A stretch of 64,000 nt of DNA from Arthrobacter_H rhombi (GCF_039526245.1 NZ_BAAAIV010000015.1:62001-126000), one strand, 5' to 3'. Shown: positions 8,201 through 18,781, numbered from the stretch's first letter. Notes: generated from the letters alone by a model not told the origin. A program made the numbers and translations.

Positions 8201-8931
8201 ATGGCCGAACCGTCCACGCGAACGGTGGAACGGGCGCTGCAGCTCCTCGGCTCCGTGTGCGACGCCGGGTACATCACCCTGGCGGAGGCAGCACGCGAGA
8301 CGGGGCTCTCCGCCTCGACGTCGTTGCGGCTGCTGCGCACGCTGGAGTCCAGCGGCTTCGTCCGCCGGGACCCCGAGGCCGGTTATCGGCCGGGCATGCG
8401 GATCGTCCAGCTGGGTGCCCAGGCCCTCAGCCATGAGTCGCTGGTGTCCCTGGCGATGGAATCGCTGCGTCACCTGGTCGCCGCGACGGGGGAGTCCGCC
8501 TATCTCAGCGTCCCGTCGCTGGGTGGCACCGCCGCGGAGCACAGCGTCTACATCGCCGTGGAGGAGGGCACCCACTCGGTGCGCCATTCCTCGTGGGTGG
8601 GGCGCAGCGTCCCGCTGGACGGCAGCGCCGTGGGAGCCGTGCTGCGCGGGCAGACGCCCACCGCGGGCTACGTGGTGGTGGACCGGGGCGTCGAAAAGGA
8701 CATCACCGCCATTGCCGCGCCCATCACCGCCGGCCGTGGGGACGAGGCCCGGGTGATCGCCGCGCTGTCGGTCATCGCCCCCTCCTACCGGATGACCCCC
8801 GCATTGGTCGCCGACATCGGTGCCCGCGTGGCAGCCGAAGCCCACACCATCCTGACCTCACACGACACCGACATCCACACCGACACCATCACCCACGCCG
8901 GCAATGCCGCCGGCAGCAAGGAGAAGACGGC

Positions 8932-8935
<4 letters not shown>
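8201..8935 (+). CDS. IclR-family regulator of histidine utilisation
   Basis: The 244-residue protein has an N-terminal winged helix (residues 1-65; TRTVERALQLLGSVCDAGYITLAEAARETGLSASTSLRLL, split here only by length) and a C-terminal IclR effector domain (about 75-225, with HSVRHSSWVGRSVPLDGSAVGAVLRG). AGGAGG at 8191-8196 sets the start at 8201. It overlaps hutU by ATGA, so it is the first gene of the plus-strand hut operon and probably autoregulates together with the divergent hutH. The natural effector in such systems is usually histidine or urocanate. The tail after residue 225 is rich in His, Thr and Asp and is probably disordered. Confidence 0.85.
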
Positions 8936-10632
<1,697 letters not shown>

Positions 10633-10635
10633 CGG

Positions 10636-11979
10636 ATGGGCGACGCCTCAACAGCCGTCCGCCCGGAGCTGGAGACGACCCGCACACCACGCGGTGCCTG
10701 GCGGTTCTTCGTGTTCAGCGCCATCGGGATCTTCATGTTCTTCATCCCGATCACCATCGGGGGGACCAGCACCATCCCGTTGGACCACCTCGTCACGCTC
10801 GTGACGAAGTCCCTGGGTGAGGGCGTGCGCTTCGTAGCGCTGGCCCTCATCCTGGCCGGGACGATCTACCCGTTCGCCACCGGCCGGTGGCGCCAGTCGG
10901 GGCTGAAGACGCTGTTCGCGTTCCTGAACATCCTGGGCCTGGCCACGGGTTCCGCCCTGGTGTTCGGGGTCGGGCCGGACTGGTTGTTCGACCCCGACCT
11001 GGGGCCGTTCCTGTTCGACAAGCTGGTGATCCCGGTCGGGTTGATCGTGCCCATCGGCGCCGTCTTCCTGGCGCTGCTGGTGGGGTACGGGCTGATGGAG
11101 TACGTCGGCGTCCTGGTCCAGCCGGTCATGCGTCCGGTGTGGAAGACCCCGGGCCGTTCGGCCATCGACGCGGTGGCCTCCTTCGTGGGCAGCTACTCGT
11201 TGGGCCTGCTGATCACCAACCGCGTCTACCAGGCCGGGCGGTACACGGCCCGGGAGGCAGCGATCATCGCCACCGGGTTCTCCACCGTCTCGGTGACGTT
11301 CATGCTGATCGTCGCCAAGACGCTGGACATCATGCACCTGTGGTTGCCGTACTTCTTCCTGACGTTCGCCGTGACGTTCCTGGTGACCGCGATCAGCGTG
11401 CGCATCCCGCCGCTGAGCCGGATCAAGGACGACTACTATCCCGGCGCCGAACCCCAGCCCGAGGTCCCGGTGACCTCGCGTCGGCTGGCCACCGCCTGGA
11501 GCGAGGCCATGGTCATGCTCCACCAGGCCCCCGGCCTGGGCCGGAACATCTGGGAGAACTTCCGCGATGGCCTGCTCATGGCCATGGCGATCCTGCCCTC
11601 CATCCTCTCGGTGGGGCTGATCGGCCTGGTCCTGGCCCGGTTCACCCCGGTCTTCGACTGGCTCGGATACATCTTCTTCCCGATCACCTGGGCGTTGCAG
11701 CTGCCCGATCCGATGCTGGCCGCTAAGGCCTCAGCGGTCGGCATCGCCGAGATGTTCCTGCCCGCCACCGTGGTCGCCGGCCACGAATCCGAGTTGCTGC
11801 GCCTGGTCATCGCCGTCGTCTGCGTCTCGGCAATCATCTTCTTCTCCGCCCTGGTGCCCTGCATCCTGGCCACGGAGATCCCCATCAAGGTGTGGCACCT
11901 GATCGTCCTGTGGGCCCAGCGCGTGGCCCTGACGCTGATCATCACCACACCCATCGCCTACCTCATGGTTGGAAGGTAA
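10636..11979 (+). CDS. YjiH-type integral membrane protein with nucleoside-recognition (Gate) domain, putative hut permease
   Basis: This 447-residue protein has about ten predicted membrane segments. It starts with GAWRFFVFSAIGIFMFFIPI, the usual YjiH opening, and has paired Gate-like segments (GSYSLGLLITNRVYQAGRYTAREA and the later KASAVGIAEMFLP). Proteins of this type appear in amino-acid catabolic operons, but their substrate has not been firmly established as far as I know. Its place 3 bp after hutU and directly before the next catabolic gene suggests uptake of histidine or urocanate. No other transporter is encoded in the locus, which supports that reading. Confidence 0.75.
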   Translation: MGDASTAVRPELETTRTPRGAWRFFVFSAIGIFMFFIPITIGGTSTIPLDHLVTLVTKSLGEGVRFVALALILAGTIYPFATGRWRQSGLKTLFAFLNILGLATGSALVFGVGPDWLFDPDLGPFLFDKLVIPVGLIVPIGAVFLALLVGYGLMEYVGVLVQPVMRPVWKTPGRSAIDAVASFVGSYSLGLLITNRVYQAGRYTAREAAIIATGFSTVSVTFMLIVAKTLDIMHLWLPYFFLTFAVTFLVTAISVRIPPLSRIKDDYYPGAEPQPEVPVTSRRLATAWSEAMVMLHQAPGLGRNIWENFRDGLLMAMAILPSILSVGLIGLVLARFTPVFDWLGYIFFPITWALQLPDPMLAAKASAVGIAEMFLPATVVAGHESELLRLVIAVVCVSAIIFFSALVPCILATEIPIKVWHLIVLWAQRVALTLIITTPIAYLMVGR

Positions 11980-11983
11980 CCGC

Positions 11984-13279
11984 ATGACCGAACCCAGCAC
12001 CGTCAATTCACTGATGGCGGCCATCGCCGACACCGGACGGGACACCCGTCGCGGCGGCTACTCCCGCCCGGTCTACTCCACACCCGAACTCGATTTGCGT
12101 GAATGGTTCACCGCCGAGGCCACCGCCCGTGGGCTCGAACTCGAGCGTGACGCCAACGGCATCATCTGGGCCTGGTGGGATCTGCCTTCCGGGCACGACG
12201 GCGGTGCCTCCTCCGGCGCCGACGCTCGACGCGGTGCCCTGGTCACCGGGTCCCACCTGGACTCGGTTCCCGGGGGAGGGGCGTTCGACGGCCCGCTGGG
12301 CGTCGCCTCCGCGCTGGCTGCCTTCGACGTGTTGGCAGCCCGCGAGGCGGCCGGTGACCTGCAGCGCAACCGTGCCATGGCCCTCGCCGTCTTCCCCGAA
12401 GAGGAAGGGTCGGCCTTCGGCGTCGCCTGCCTGGGCTCCCGGCTGCTCACCGGGGCCATCGATACCGCCCGGGCACTGAACCTGCGCGACGCCTCGGGCA
12501 CCACCTTCGCCGATGCCTCCCGGGCCCACGGGCTGGACCCCGACGCCATGGGCCGCGACGAGGCGGCCCTGGCACGCATCGGCGACTTCGTCGAGCTGCA
12601 CGTCGAACAGGGGCTGGGGCTTAATGGCGAGGAGTACACCGACGCTGCGGGGCGCGGACCGGCAGTCGCCGTGGCTTCTTCGATCCTGGGCCACGGCCGC
12701 TGGCGCTTCTCCGTTTCCGGTCAGGGCAACCACGCCGGCACCACGCCGATGACCGACCGCGCCGACCCCATGGTCGCGGCCGCCCAGATGGTGTTGGCCG
12801 TGCGCAAGACCGCCACCGCCCAGGCCGACGCCCGCGCCACCGTGGGCCGGCTGGAACCGGTCCCCGGCGGCACCAACGTCATCGCCTCACGGGTGGACTT
12901 CTGGATGGACGTGCGCCACCCCGACGACGCGGTCACCGCGGCACTCGTGGAGCGCATCCACGGCCAAGCCCAGAAGATCGCGGCCTTCGAGGGGTGCTCG
13001 GTCGCCATGACCGAGGAATCCTACTCGGGCACCGTGCACTTCGATGCGGCGCTGACCCGTGCGCTGCAGGCCTCCGTGCAGCGCTCCACCCCGGGGGCGC
13101 CCGCGCTGTCCACCGGTGCAGGGCACGACGCCGGGGTGTTGGCCGCCGAGGTCCCCACCGGGATGCTCTTCGTGCGCAACCCCTCCGGCATCAGCCACTC
13201 GCCCGAGGAACATGTCGAGGACGACGACGCGACCGCCGGAACCATCGCCCTGGCCGACACCCTGGAGGACCTGCTGTGA
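11984..13279 (+). CDS. M20-family amidohydrolase (allantoate amidohydrolase/N-carbamoylase type), candidate N-formylglutamate deformylase
   Basis: The 431-residue protein carries the dimetal M20 motifs GSHLDSVPGGGAFDGPLGV, PEEEGSAFG, ELHVEQG and a C-terminal GAGHDAGVLA, typical of allantoate amidohydrolases and N-carbamoyl-L-amino-acid hydrolases. GGAAGG at 11971-11976 points to ATG 11984. The gene sits inside the hut operon and overlaps hutF by GTGA. HutF yields N-formyl-L-glutamate, and no HutG-type deformylase is seen here, so hydrolysis of N-formylglutamate to glutamate and formate is the most economical role. Family membership is read from motifs; the substrate is inferred from context only. 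Confidence 0.8.
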   Translation: MTEPSTVNSLMAAIADTGRDTRRGGYSRPVYSTPELDLREWFTAEATARGLELERDANGIIWAWWDLPSGHDGGASSGADARRGALVTGSHLDSVPGGGAFDGPLGVASALAAFDVLAAREAAGDLQRNRAMALAVFPEEEGSAFGVACLGSRLLTGAIDTARALNLRDASGTTFADASRAHGLDPDAMGRDEAALARIGDFVELHVEQGLGLNGEEYTDAAGRGPAVAVASSILGHGRWRFSVSGQGNHAGTTPMTDRADPMVAAAQMVLAVRKTATAQADARATVGRLEPVPGGTNVIASRVDFWMDVRHPDDAVTAALVERIHGQAQKIAAFEGCSVAMTEESYSGTVHFDAALTRALQASVQRSTPGAPALSTGAGHDAGVLAAEVPTGMLFVRNPSGISHSPEEHVEDDDATAGTIALADTLEDLL

Positions 13280-14520
13280 GCGACCCCGACCTGGACCTGG
13301 TCCGTGTCCCCGGACCGGTCAACGCCCACTCCCACGCGTTCCACCGGATCCTGCGTGGCCGTACCCACGAGGGTGCGGCCGGCGGGGCCGGGGACTTCTG
13401 GACCTGGCGCGAGCAGATGTATGCCGCGGCAGAGCAGCTGGACCCCGCAGGCTACGAACAGCTGGCCACCGCGGTGTTCGCCGAAATGGTGGTCACCGGA
13501 TGGACCGCCGTCGGAGAATTCCACTATCTCCACCACGGCCCCGGTGGAACGCCCTACCCGGACCACGTCATGGATCGGGCCCTGGCCCGGGCCGCCCGCA
13601 CCGCAGGCATCCGCCTGGTCCTGCTGGACACCTGCTACCTCTCCGGTGGCCTCGACACCGCGGGACGCCCCGTGGAGCTCAATGAGACCCAGCTGCGTTT
13701 CTCCGACGGAGACGCCGCCGGATGGGCAGCCCGCCACACAGCACTGCGTGCCGCCCTGGCCGCCGATGAACCTGCCACGGTCCAGGAGGGCGCCGGACTG
13801 GTCACCCTCGGTTCCGCCATCCACTCGGTCCGCGCGGTCCCCCCGGCAGCGTTGGAGGTCATCGCCGGCGCCCTGGAACCGGGCGAACCGTTGCATGTGC
13901 ACCTGTCCGAACAACCTGCAGAGAACCAGGCCTGCCAGGCCGCCCACGGGCTCACCCCCACCGGCTTGCTCGCTGCACACGGGCTGCTCGGGCAGCAGCT
14001 CTCGGCGGTGCACGCCACGCACCTCACCGCCGCGGACATCGCCGCGCTGGGCGCTGCCGGCTGCTCGATCGTCATGTGCCCGACCACCGAGGCCGACCTC
14101 GCCGACGGCATCGGCCCGGCCCGCGAACTCGCCGACGCCGGGGCCACCATCGCCCTCGGCACCGACCAGCACGCGGTCGTGGATCCGTACCTGGAGATGC
14201 GCGCGCTCGAACACGGTGAACGGCTGCGCACCGGAATCCGCGGTAGGTTTTCCCCGGCAGAGCTTGCCGCCGCCTCCCGGGTCGGCGGCCTGCGCAGCCT
14301 CTCCCTGTCGGACAACGACGACCATCTCCTCGTGGACACGGCCAGCCTGCGGACCGCAGGAAGCCGGGAGGCGCAGCTGCCCTTGACGGCCACCGCCGCC
14401 GACGTCCACGCTGTGGTCATCAACGGCATCGAGGTCGCCCGGGACGGAATCCATACCCGGCTCAGCGACCCCGCCGCATTGTTCCGGGAATTCACCTACC
14501 AGCATCGGGAGTTCGCATGA
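13276..14520 (+). CDS. hutF: formimidoylglutamate deiminase
   Basis: HutF is an amidohydrolase that deiminates N-formimidoyl-L-glutamate to N-formyl-L-glutamate and ammonia. Family features seen are VNAHSHAFHRILRGRT, the following FWTWREQMYAAAEQLDP, AVGEFHYLHHGPGGTPY, HLSEQPAEN and ALGTDQHAVVDPYLEMR. The start is GTG 13276, overlapping the M20 stop codon. At 414 residues the protein is short at the N terminus: the metal-binding HSH lies at residues 18-20, whereas usual HutF proteins have some 40 more residues of beta-sheet domain before it. No upstream in-frame sequence resembles that domain. It overlaps hutI by ATGA. Confidence 0.92.
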   Translation: MSDPDLDLVRVPGPVNAHSHAFHRILRGRTHEGAAGGAGDFWTWREQMYAAAEQLDPAGYEQLATAVFAEMVVTGWTAVGEFHYLHHGPGGTPYPDHVMDRALARAARTAGIRLVLLDTCYLSGGLDTAGRPVELNETQLRFSDGDAAGWAARHTALRAALAADEPATVQEGAGLVTLGSAIHSVRAVPPAALEVIAGALEPGEPLHVHLSEQPAENQACQAAHGLTPTGLLAAHGLLGQQLSAVHATHLTAADIAALGAAGCSIVMCPTTEADLADGIGPARELADAGATIALGTDQHAVVDPYLEMRALEHGERLRTGIRGRFSPAELAAASRVGGLRSLSLSDNDDHLLVDTASLRTAGSREAQLPLTATAADVHAVVINGIEVARDGIHTRLSDPAALFREFTYQHREFA

Positions 14521-15737
14521 GCGCCACCTTGGTGACCAATATCGGGGAACTGACCACCCTGGATGCCGACGGACGGGTGCTGGCCGGCGCCGCTGTCGTC
14601 CTGGATCGCGGGCGCATCGCCTGGATCGGGCATCCACGCCACGCCCCGGCCGCCGACCACGTCTACGACGCCGGTGGCCGCGCCGCCCTGCCGGGCTGGG
14701 TGGATTCGCACACCCACCTGCTCTTTGCCGGCGACCGTGCCGCCGAATTCGAGGCCCGGATGTCCGGGCAGGAATACGCCGCCGGCGGGATCAGCGTGAC
14801 CATGGAGGCGACCCGGGCCGCCACCGATTACGACCTCACCCGCCTGCTGATGGGGCGGGTTGCCGAGGCGGCGGCCGGAGGCACCACCTATCTGGAGACG
14901 AAGACCGGGTACGGGCTCGACGTCAACGAGGAGGCCCGCCATGCGCGGATTGCCTCCACCATCGTGGACCAGGTGACCTATCTGGGGGCCCATCTGGTCC
15001 CGCCGGGTGCGGACCCTGAGGAATACACCGATCTGGTCTGCGGCGACATGCTCTCCGCAGTCCGGCCCTACGTGAAGTGGGCCGACGTGTTCTGTGAACG
15101 CGGGGCCTTCACCGAGGAGCAGTCGCGCCGCGTCTTGTCCGCCTGCAGGGACGCAGGGCTGGGCCTGCGCGTGCACGGCAACCAGCTCGGCACCGGGCCC
15201 GGCGTCAAGCTGGCCGTCGAGTTCGGGGCGGCCAGCGTGGACCACGTGAACTACCTCGACGACGCCGACGTCGAGGCGCTCGCCGGCACCTGGTCCGGGT
15301 GGAATGCCGAGACGCGGACCGGTGAGGCCGGAACCGTGGCCACCTGCCTGCCGGCCTGCGACCTGTCCACCCGCCAGCCGTTGGCCGACGGGCGCCGGCT
15401 GATCGATGCCGGCGCCCAGATCGCCCTGGCGTCCAACTGCAACCCGGGCACCAGCTACACGAGCTCGATGGCCTTCTGCGTCTCCACCGCGGTGCTGCAG
15501 ATGCACTTGAGCCTGAACGAAGCGCTGCACGCCGCAACGATGGGCGGGGCCCTGGCCCTGGGAGTGCAGGACCATGTGGGCAGCGTGGAGGTCGGCAAAC
15601 GCGCTGACCTGCAACTGCTCAACGCGCCGTCTGCCGCGCATCTGGCCTACCGGCCGGGCATGCCGCTGACCGGCGCCGTGTGGCGTGCGGGGGAGCGGGT
15701 GGACCGCACGGCCGTCGGATCGGCACCGTTGGCCTGA
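14517..15737 (+). CDS. hutI: imidazolonepropionase
   Basis: This 406-residue metal-dependent amidohydrolase opens imidazolonepropionate to N-formimidoyl-L-glutamate. It has the full composite domain (ATLVTNIGELTTLD to ALPGWVDSHTHLLFAGDRAAEFEAR), the DSHTHL metal motif, TTYLETKTGYGLD, LRVHGNQLG, SVDHVNYLDD and the late ALASNCNPGTSYTSSM. It is the last gene of the hut operon and meets the convergent hipA gene with only 6 bp between stops. Confidence 0.96.
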   Translation: MSATLVTNIGELTTLDADGRVLAGAAVVLDRGRIAWIGHPRHAPAADHVYDAGGRAALPGWVDSHTHLLFAGDRAAEFEARMSGQEYAAGGISVTMEATRAATDYDLTRLLMGRVAEAAAGGTTYLETKTGYGLDVNEEARHARIASTIVDQVTYLGAHLVPPGADPEEYTDLVCGDMLSAVRPYVKWADVFCERGAFTEEQSRRVLSACRDAGLGLRVHGNQLGTGPGVKLAVEFGAASVDHVNYLDDADVEALAGTWSGWNAETRTGEAGTVATCLPACDLSTRQPLADGRRLIDAGAQIALASNCNPGTSYTSSMAFCVSTAVLQMHLSLNEALHAATMGGALALGVQDHVGSVEVGKRADLQLLNAPSAAHLAYRPGMPLTGAVWRAGERVDRTAVGSAPLA

Positions 15738-15743
15738 GGCGGA

Positions 15744-16934
15744 CTATGCCAGCAGGTCCGGGAGCCAGTCGAGGACCTGTTCGAAGTCGTGTCGTTGCGC
15801 CGCGCCGATCTCAGCGGGCACCAGCTCGCGCCAGTCGGCGACTGCCCGAGCCACCTCATGGGCGACCTCCCGTGCCTCGCCAGGATCCAGACGGAACGCG
15901 TTGGCCGACGCCATGAGGGCATCGAAGCCGGGAAGTCGATGACGCTCGCCATCGATGCTCGTGGACCTTGGGGCAGCCGTATTGGGGTTCGGATTGATAT
16001 CGAAGGCCGGTGACAACTGCCAGCCTGCACGTGAGCGGAGGAAGCCGTGGTTGCGGCCGTGGTCGTCCGTGTTGTTGACGGCCAGGGAGAAAACGACACG
16101 TCGGAATAGCTGGCGCAGTTGAGCGGCTGGCGCATCGGTGAACGCCGCCATGTCGGCGGCGAGGTCGACATAGTCCAAGTGGTCGCCGTCCTGGACACCC
16201 ATGAACGTCATGACCGATATGTAACCTATACGCGTTCCGTCGTTCGCACGGTCAAAGCGCCGTGACAGCAGAACTGCCCTGGCACCGATGTGAACCAGTT
16301 CGTTGCGGGGAACGATGATCCCGGCCCGTGCAGCCAATTTCAACATCACGGATTCCCACTCGATGACCGACCACTGGTCGGTGGTCTGGGTGAACTTGGC
16401 CATCCACAGTTCGTCTCCGCGGCTCACGGCCGCCTTCGGGCGTGCGCCACCCAATGCATCGGAACCCATCTCCAGTAGCAGCTTGTAGGCCTCGTTGTCG
16501 TCGTTGTCGGCCGCGACCGAGTCGGCCGCCTTTTGGAGCTGGGCCAGATCGACCAGGGGTGGGGTCTGGCTGTCCGGGTGCTGGTACTCCGTGCTACCGC
16601 GTCGGTAACGCAGTGCCCCTTGACGCGTGTGGTCTGAGACGCCGAGCAGGAGATCGTCTGCCTTCGGATTACGGCCGATGCGCCGGCCGACGATGAGCCG
16701 GCCCCACCTGTCCGGCGCGCCATCCTGCATCGGGCCGGGTAGCCCTCCCAAACCGGGGAATGATCCGCGGGTGAGGGGCAGCTGAGGGGCGAAGGGGTAG
16801 GCGTTCGCGTCCGCAAGATAGCCGGGCGTGTATCGGAACATGAAGGTGGCACCCGGGCGACGGGGTGGAAAGAGATCCGCAGCGTGGAGCATGCGACCAC
16901 CCAACTCGACATCAACCTCTATGATCTCGCTCAT
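15744..16934 (-). CDS. hipA: HipA-family toxin kinase
   Basis: HipA proteins are Ser/Thr kinases that arrest growth; E. coli HipA phosphorylates glutamyl-tRNA synthetase. This 396-residue protein has the N-terminal couple_hipA region (FMFRYTPGYLADANAYPFAPQLPL), the catalytic loop NNTDDHGRNHG (residues 287-297) and the metal-binding SPAFDINP (308-315), so it looks active. Its ATG overlaps the hipB stop by 4 bp, the usual antitoxin-first order. GC in sampled lines (about 60%) is lower than in the flanking hut operon, which fits a mobile accessory pair. The target kinase substrate is unknown. Confidence 0.88.
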   Translation of the reverse strand: MSEIIEVDVELGGRMLHAADLFPPRRPGATFMFRYTPGYLADANAYPFAPQLPLTRGSFPGLGGLPGPMQDGAPDRWGRLIVGRRIGRNPKADDLLLGVSDHTRQGALRYRRGSTEYQHPDSQTPPLVDLAQLQKAADSVAADNDDNEAYKLLLEMGSDALGGARPKAAVSRGDELWMAKFTQTTDQWSVIEWESVMLKLAARAGIIVPRNELVHIGARAVLLSRRFDRANDGTRIGYISVMTFMGVQDGDHLDYVDLAADMAAFTDAPAAQLRQLFRRVVFSLAVNNTDDHGRNHGFLRSRAGWQLSPAFDINPNPNTAAPRSTSIDGERHRLPGFDALMASANAFRLDPGEAREVAHEVARAVADWRELVPAEIGAAQRHDFEQVLDWLPDLLA

Positions 16935-17230
16935 CGACGCACCCGCTGGGGGAGATGGTCAGCCGAAAGCGCCCGACCGCGTTCGGTGTTGTACGGGTCC
17001 AGGGCCTCAGATAACAGATCGTCGATGCCCAAGACGCGTGCAACGGCCAGCAAGGTCAAGAGGGAGGTACCACCCTGGCCGGCCTCCAGGCTGCGGATGG
17101 TGTTCACCGATACGCCAGTTCGTTCGGCGACTTCGGTGATCTTGAGGCCGTTGAGCTTCCGCCAATCGGCAAAGTGCTGGCCGACCTGCCGGGCGTTTCT
17201 TTGCGTCTTGGACGGGACATGGCCTTTCAC
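16931..17230 (-). CDS. hipB: HipB-type antitoxin, XRE-family DNA-binding protein
   Basis: The 99-residue protein has one XRE helix-turn-helix (about residues 25-80; LKITEVAERTGVSVNTIRSLEAGQGGTSLLTLL in the recognition part, quoted in halves as KITEVAERTG and VSVNTIRSLEAG). It starts with GTG 17230 after GAGGAA. Such proteins bind HipA and repress their own promoter. It is upstream of and overlaps hipA, which implies coupled translation. Residues after 80 are basic and probably flexible. Confidence 0.85.
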   Translation of the reverse strand: MKGHVPSKTQRNARQVGQHFADWRKLNGLKITEVAERTGVSVNTIRSLEAGQGGTSLLTLLAVARVLGIDDLLSEALDPYNTERGRALSADHLPQRVRR

Positions 17231-17300
17231 GGCGTGTGTTCCTCACGTTGCAAAATGGATTATTGACTCTTATCGTAGCTTAAGTTCAATATACTGATAC
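17231..17300. promoter_or_regulatory. AT-rich promoter region of hipBA
   Basis: This stretch is much richer in A+T than its surroundings (TTATTGACTCTTATCGTAGC and the bases after it) and contains an imperfect palindrome around CTTAAG near 17280. On the minus strand TTGAAC is followed 19 bp later by AATAAT. Exact promoter elements are not certain. Confidence 0.4.
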
Positions 17301-17370
17301 TTGTTTGGTCGCGTTGTGTGGACTCGGCCTCCACGCTTGCCGCGCACCGCCGTCGTACAGGGCCCTGCCA

Positions 17371-17376
17371 TAGGAT
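17371..17376 (+). promoter_or_regulatory. -10 element, leaderless start of CPBP gene
   Basis: TAGGAT is followed by 6 nt and ATG 17383, with no ribosome binding site. This is the actinobacterial leaderless pattern. Confidence 0.5.
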
Positions 17377-17382
17377 GCATCC

Positions 17383-18129
17383 ATGCGCAGCAGCAAGGGC
17401 CTGTGGCCGGAAATCCTGATCGTCCTGGGGCTCTCCCTGGGGCAGTCCGCCATTTATGCGATCCTCTCGCTCTCGGACAAGCTGACCCGCGGGCCGCTGT
17501 CCGGGCAGACGACCACGATGAACAACGCGCTGAGCGACCGGCAGTTCTTCGACCTCGCGTACCAGCTGCTGGACATCGTGTTCTCGCTGGTCCCGGTGCT
17601 GCTGGTGTTCTACCTGTTCCGCCTGGCCGGGCGCAACGGATTCCGTGCCCTGGGGTTCGACCTGCGCCGTCCCGGGCGCGACGGATGGCAGGGGGCCGGA
17701 TTGTTCCTGGCCATCGGCGTGGGCACGCTCGGCGTGTACTGGCTTGGCCGGACGCTGGGGGTGACCACCGCGATCGTGCCCGAGGCCATGGCGCCGTATT
17801 GGTGGACGATCCCGGTCCTGCTGCTCTCGGCCATCCGTCACGGCATCCTCGAGGAGACCATCGTCATCGGGTACCTCTTCGACCGGCTGCGGGCGCTGGG
17901 CTGGGGGACCTGGCCGATCATCCTGGCCAGTGCCGTGCTGCGCGGCAGCTACCACCTCTACCAGGGGTTCGGGCCCTTCGTGGGCAACGCGATCATGGGG
18001 GTCATCTTCGGGTGGGTCTACACCAGGACCGGGCGGGTGATGCCGCTGGTGATCGCCCACGCCCTGCTGGATACCGCGGGATTCGTCGGGTATTCGCTGA
18101 TCGGCCCGGCGATCGGGTTGGGGACGTAG
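17383..18129 (+). CDS. CPBP-family intramembrane metalloprotease
   Basis: The 248-residue protein has about seven membrane segments and the CAAX-protease/bacteriocin-processing (Abi) motifs: Glu157-Glu158 in GILEETIVIGYL, His191 in RGSYHLYQGFG and His226/Asp230 in AHALLD. The Arg that normally follows the EE motif (EExxxR) is absent, a variation I believe is common in actinobacterial members. Substrates are unknown; relatives process peptides or prenylated proteins in the membrane. It is transcribed divergently from hipB. Confidence 0.82.
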   Translation: MRSSKGLWPEILIVLGLSLGQSAIYAILSLSDKLTRGPLSGQTTTMNNALSDRQFFDLAYQLLDIVFSLVPVLLVFYLFRLAGRNGFRALGFDLRRPGRDGWQGAGLFLAIGVGTLGVYWLGRTLGVTTAIVPEAMAPYWWTIPVLLLSAIRHGILEETIVIGYLFDRLRALGWGTWPIILASAVLRGSYHLYQGFGPFVGNAIMGVIFGWVYTRTGRVMPLVIAHALLDTAGFVGYSLIGPAIGLGT

Positions 18130-18146
18130 GGGCTGTTCCCGCAGTG

Positions 18147-18182
18147 CCTATAGGTTGTAGGTAAAAACCTATAGGGTGTAGG
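18147..18182 (+). promoter_or_regulatory. tandem palindromic operator over the promoter of the TetR gene
   Basis: CCTATAGG, itself a palindrome, occurs at 18147-18154 and 18168-18175; each copy is followed by a 7-mer, TTGTAGG or GTGTAGG, so a 15-bp unit repeats at 21-bp spacing. An inverted pair TAGGT/ACCTA (18158-18162 and 18167-18171) links them. TTGTAG (18155-18160) and TAGGAT (18179-18184) look like -35 and -10 elements with an 18-bp spacer, and the start codon follows 6 nt later, so binding would block RNA polymerase. Confidence 0.65.
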
Positions 18183-18190
18183 ATCGGCGT

Positions 18191-18781
18191 ATGGAACGTC
18201 CCCCGCTGACCCGACCGTCCCTCGTGGCCGCCGCCGCCGACCTGGCCGACCGTGAGGGCTTCGACGTCGTCACCATCTCGGCGGTGGCCCGGCAGGTCGG
18301 CGTCAAGCCCGCCAGCATCTACTCACACCTCAAGGACCTCGCCGCGCTGCTCGACGGCGTCCACGAACTGGCGCTGGGCGAATTGGCTGACCTCATCGCC
18401 GGTGGCATCGCGGGGCGGTCGGGGCCGGACGCGTTGGCGGCCCTCGGGCAGGCGCACCGCGACTACGCACGGGAACATCCGGGACGCTGGTCGGCCATGC
18501 AGCGGCCCGCCGGTCCCGAGGTGGCCGGATCGGCGGCGGCGCTGCGGATCGTCGAGTACGTCTGGGCCGTCCTGCGCGGCTATGACCTGCCCGCGAACGA
18601 GCTGGTGCACGCCACCCGATTCGTCGGCGCCACGCTCAACGGCTACCTGGCGTTGGAGAAGGCCGGCTCCTTCGAGCACCGCAGTGATCCCACCGATTCG
18701 TCCTGGCGGCGCACCCTGTCCGCCCTTGACCGCGCACTACAGACCTGGGCCACCGCCCTCGAAGGAGAAACGCCAGCATGA
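18191..18781 (+). CDS. TetR-family regulator
   Basis: The 196-residue protein has an N-terminal TetR helix-turn-helix (residues 8-55; TISAVARQVGVKPASIYSHL) and a C-terminal ligand domain of the WHG type (ATRFVGATLNGYLALEKAGSF). The promoter is covered by two CCTATAGG-containing repeats, so autorepression is likely. Translation appears leaderless from ATG 18191. It overlaps the following GDSL hydrolase gene by ATGA, and that enzyme is the obvious regulatory target. The inducer is unknown. Confidence 0.86.
   Translation: MERPPLTRPSLVAAAADLADREGFDVVTISAVARQVGVKPASIYSHLKDLAALLDGVHELALGELADLIAGGIAGRSGPDALAALGQAHRDYAREHPGRWSAMQRPAGPEVAGSAAALRIVEYVWAVLRGYDLPANELVHATRFVGATLNGYLALEKAGSFEHRSDPTDSSWRRTLSALDRALQTWATALEGETPA

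Noticed and set aside
18147..18182. Start of a CRISPR array (regular repeats)
   Set aside because: Only two copies, 21 bp apart, with a promoter inside; no cas genes.
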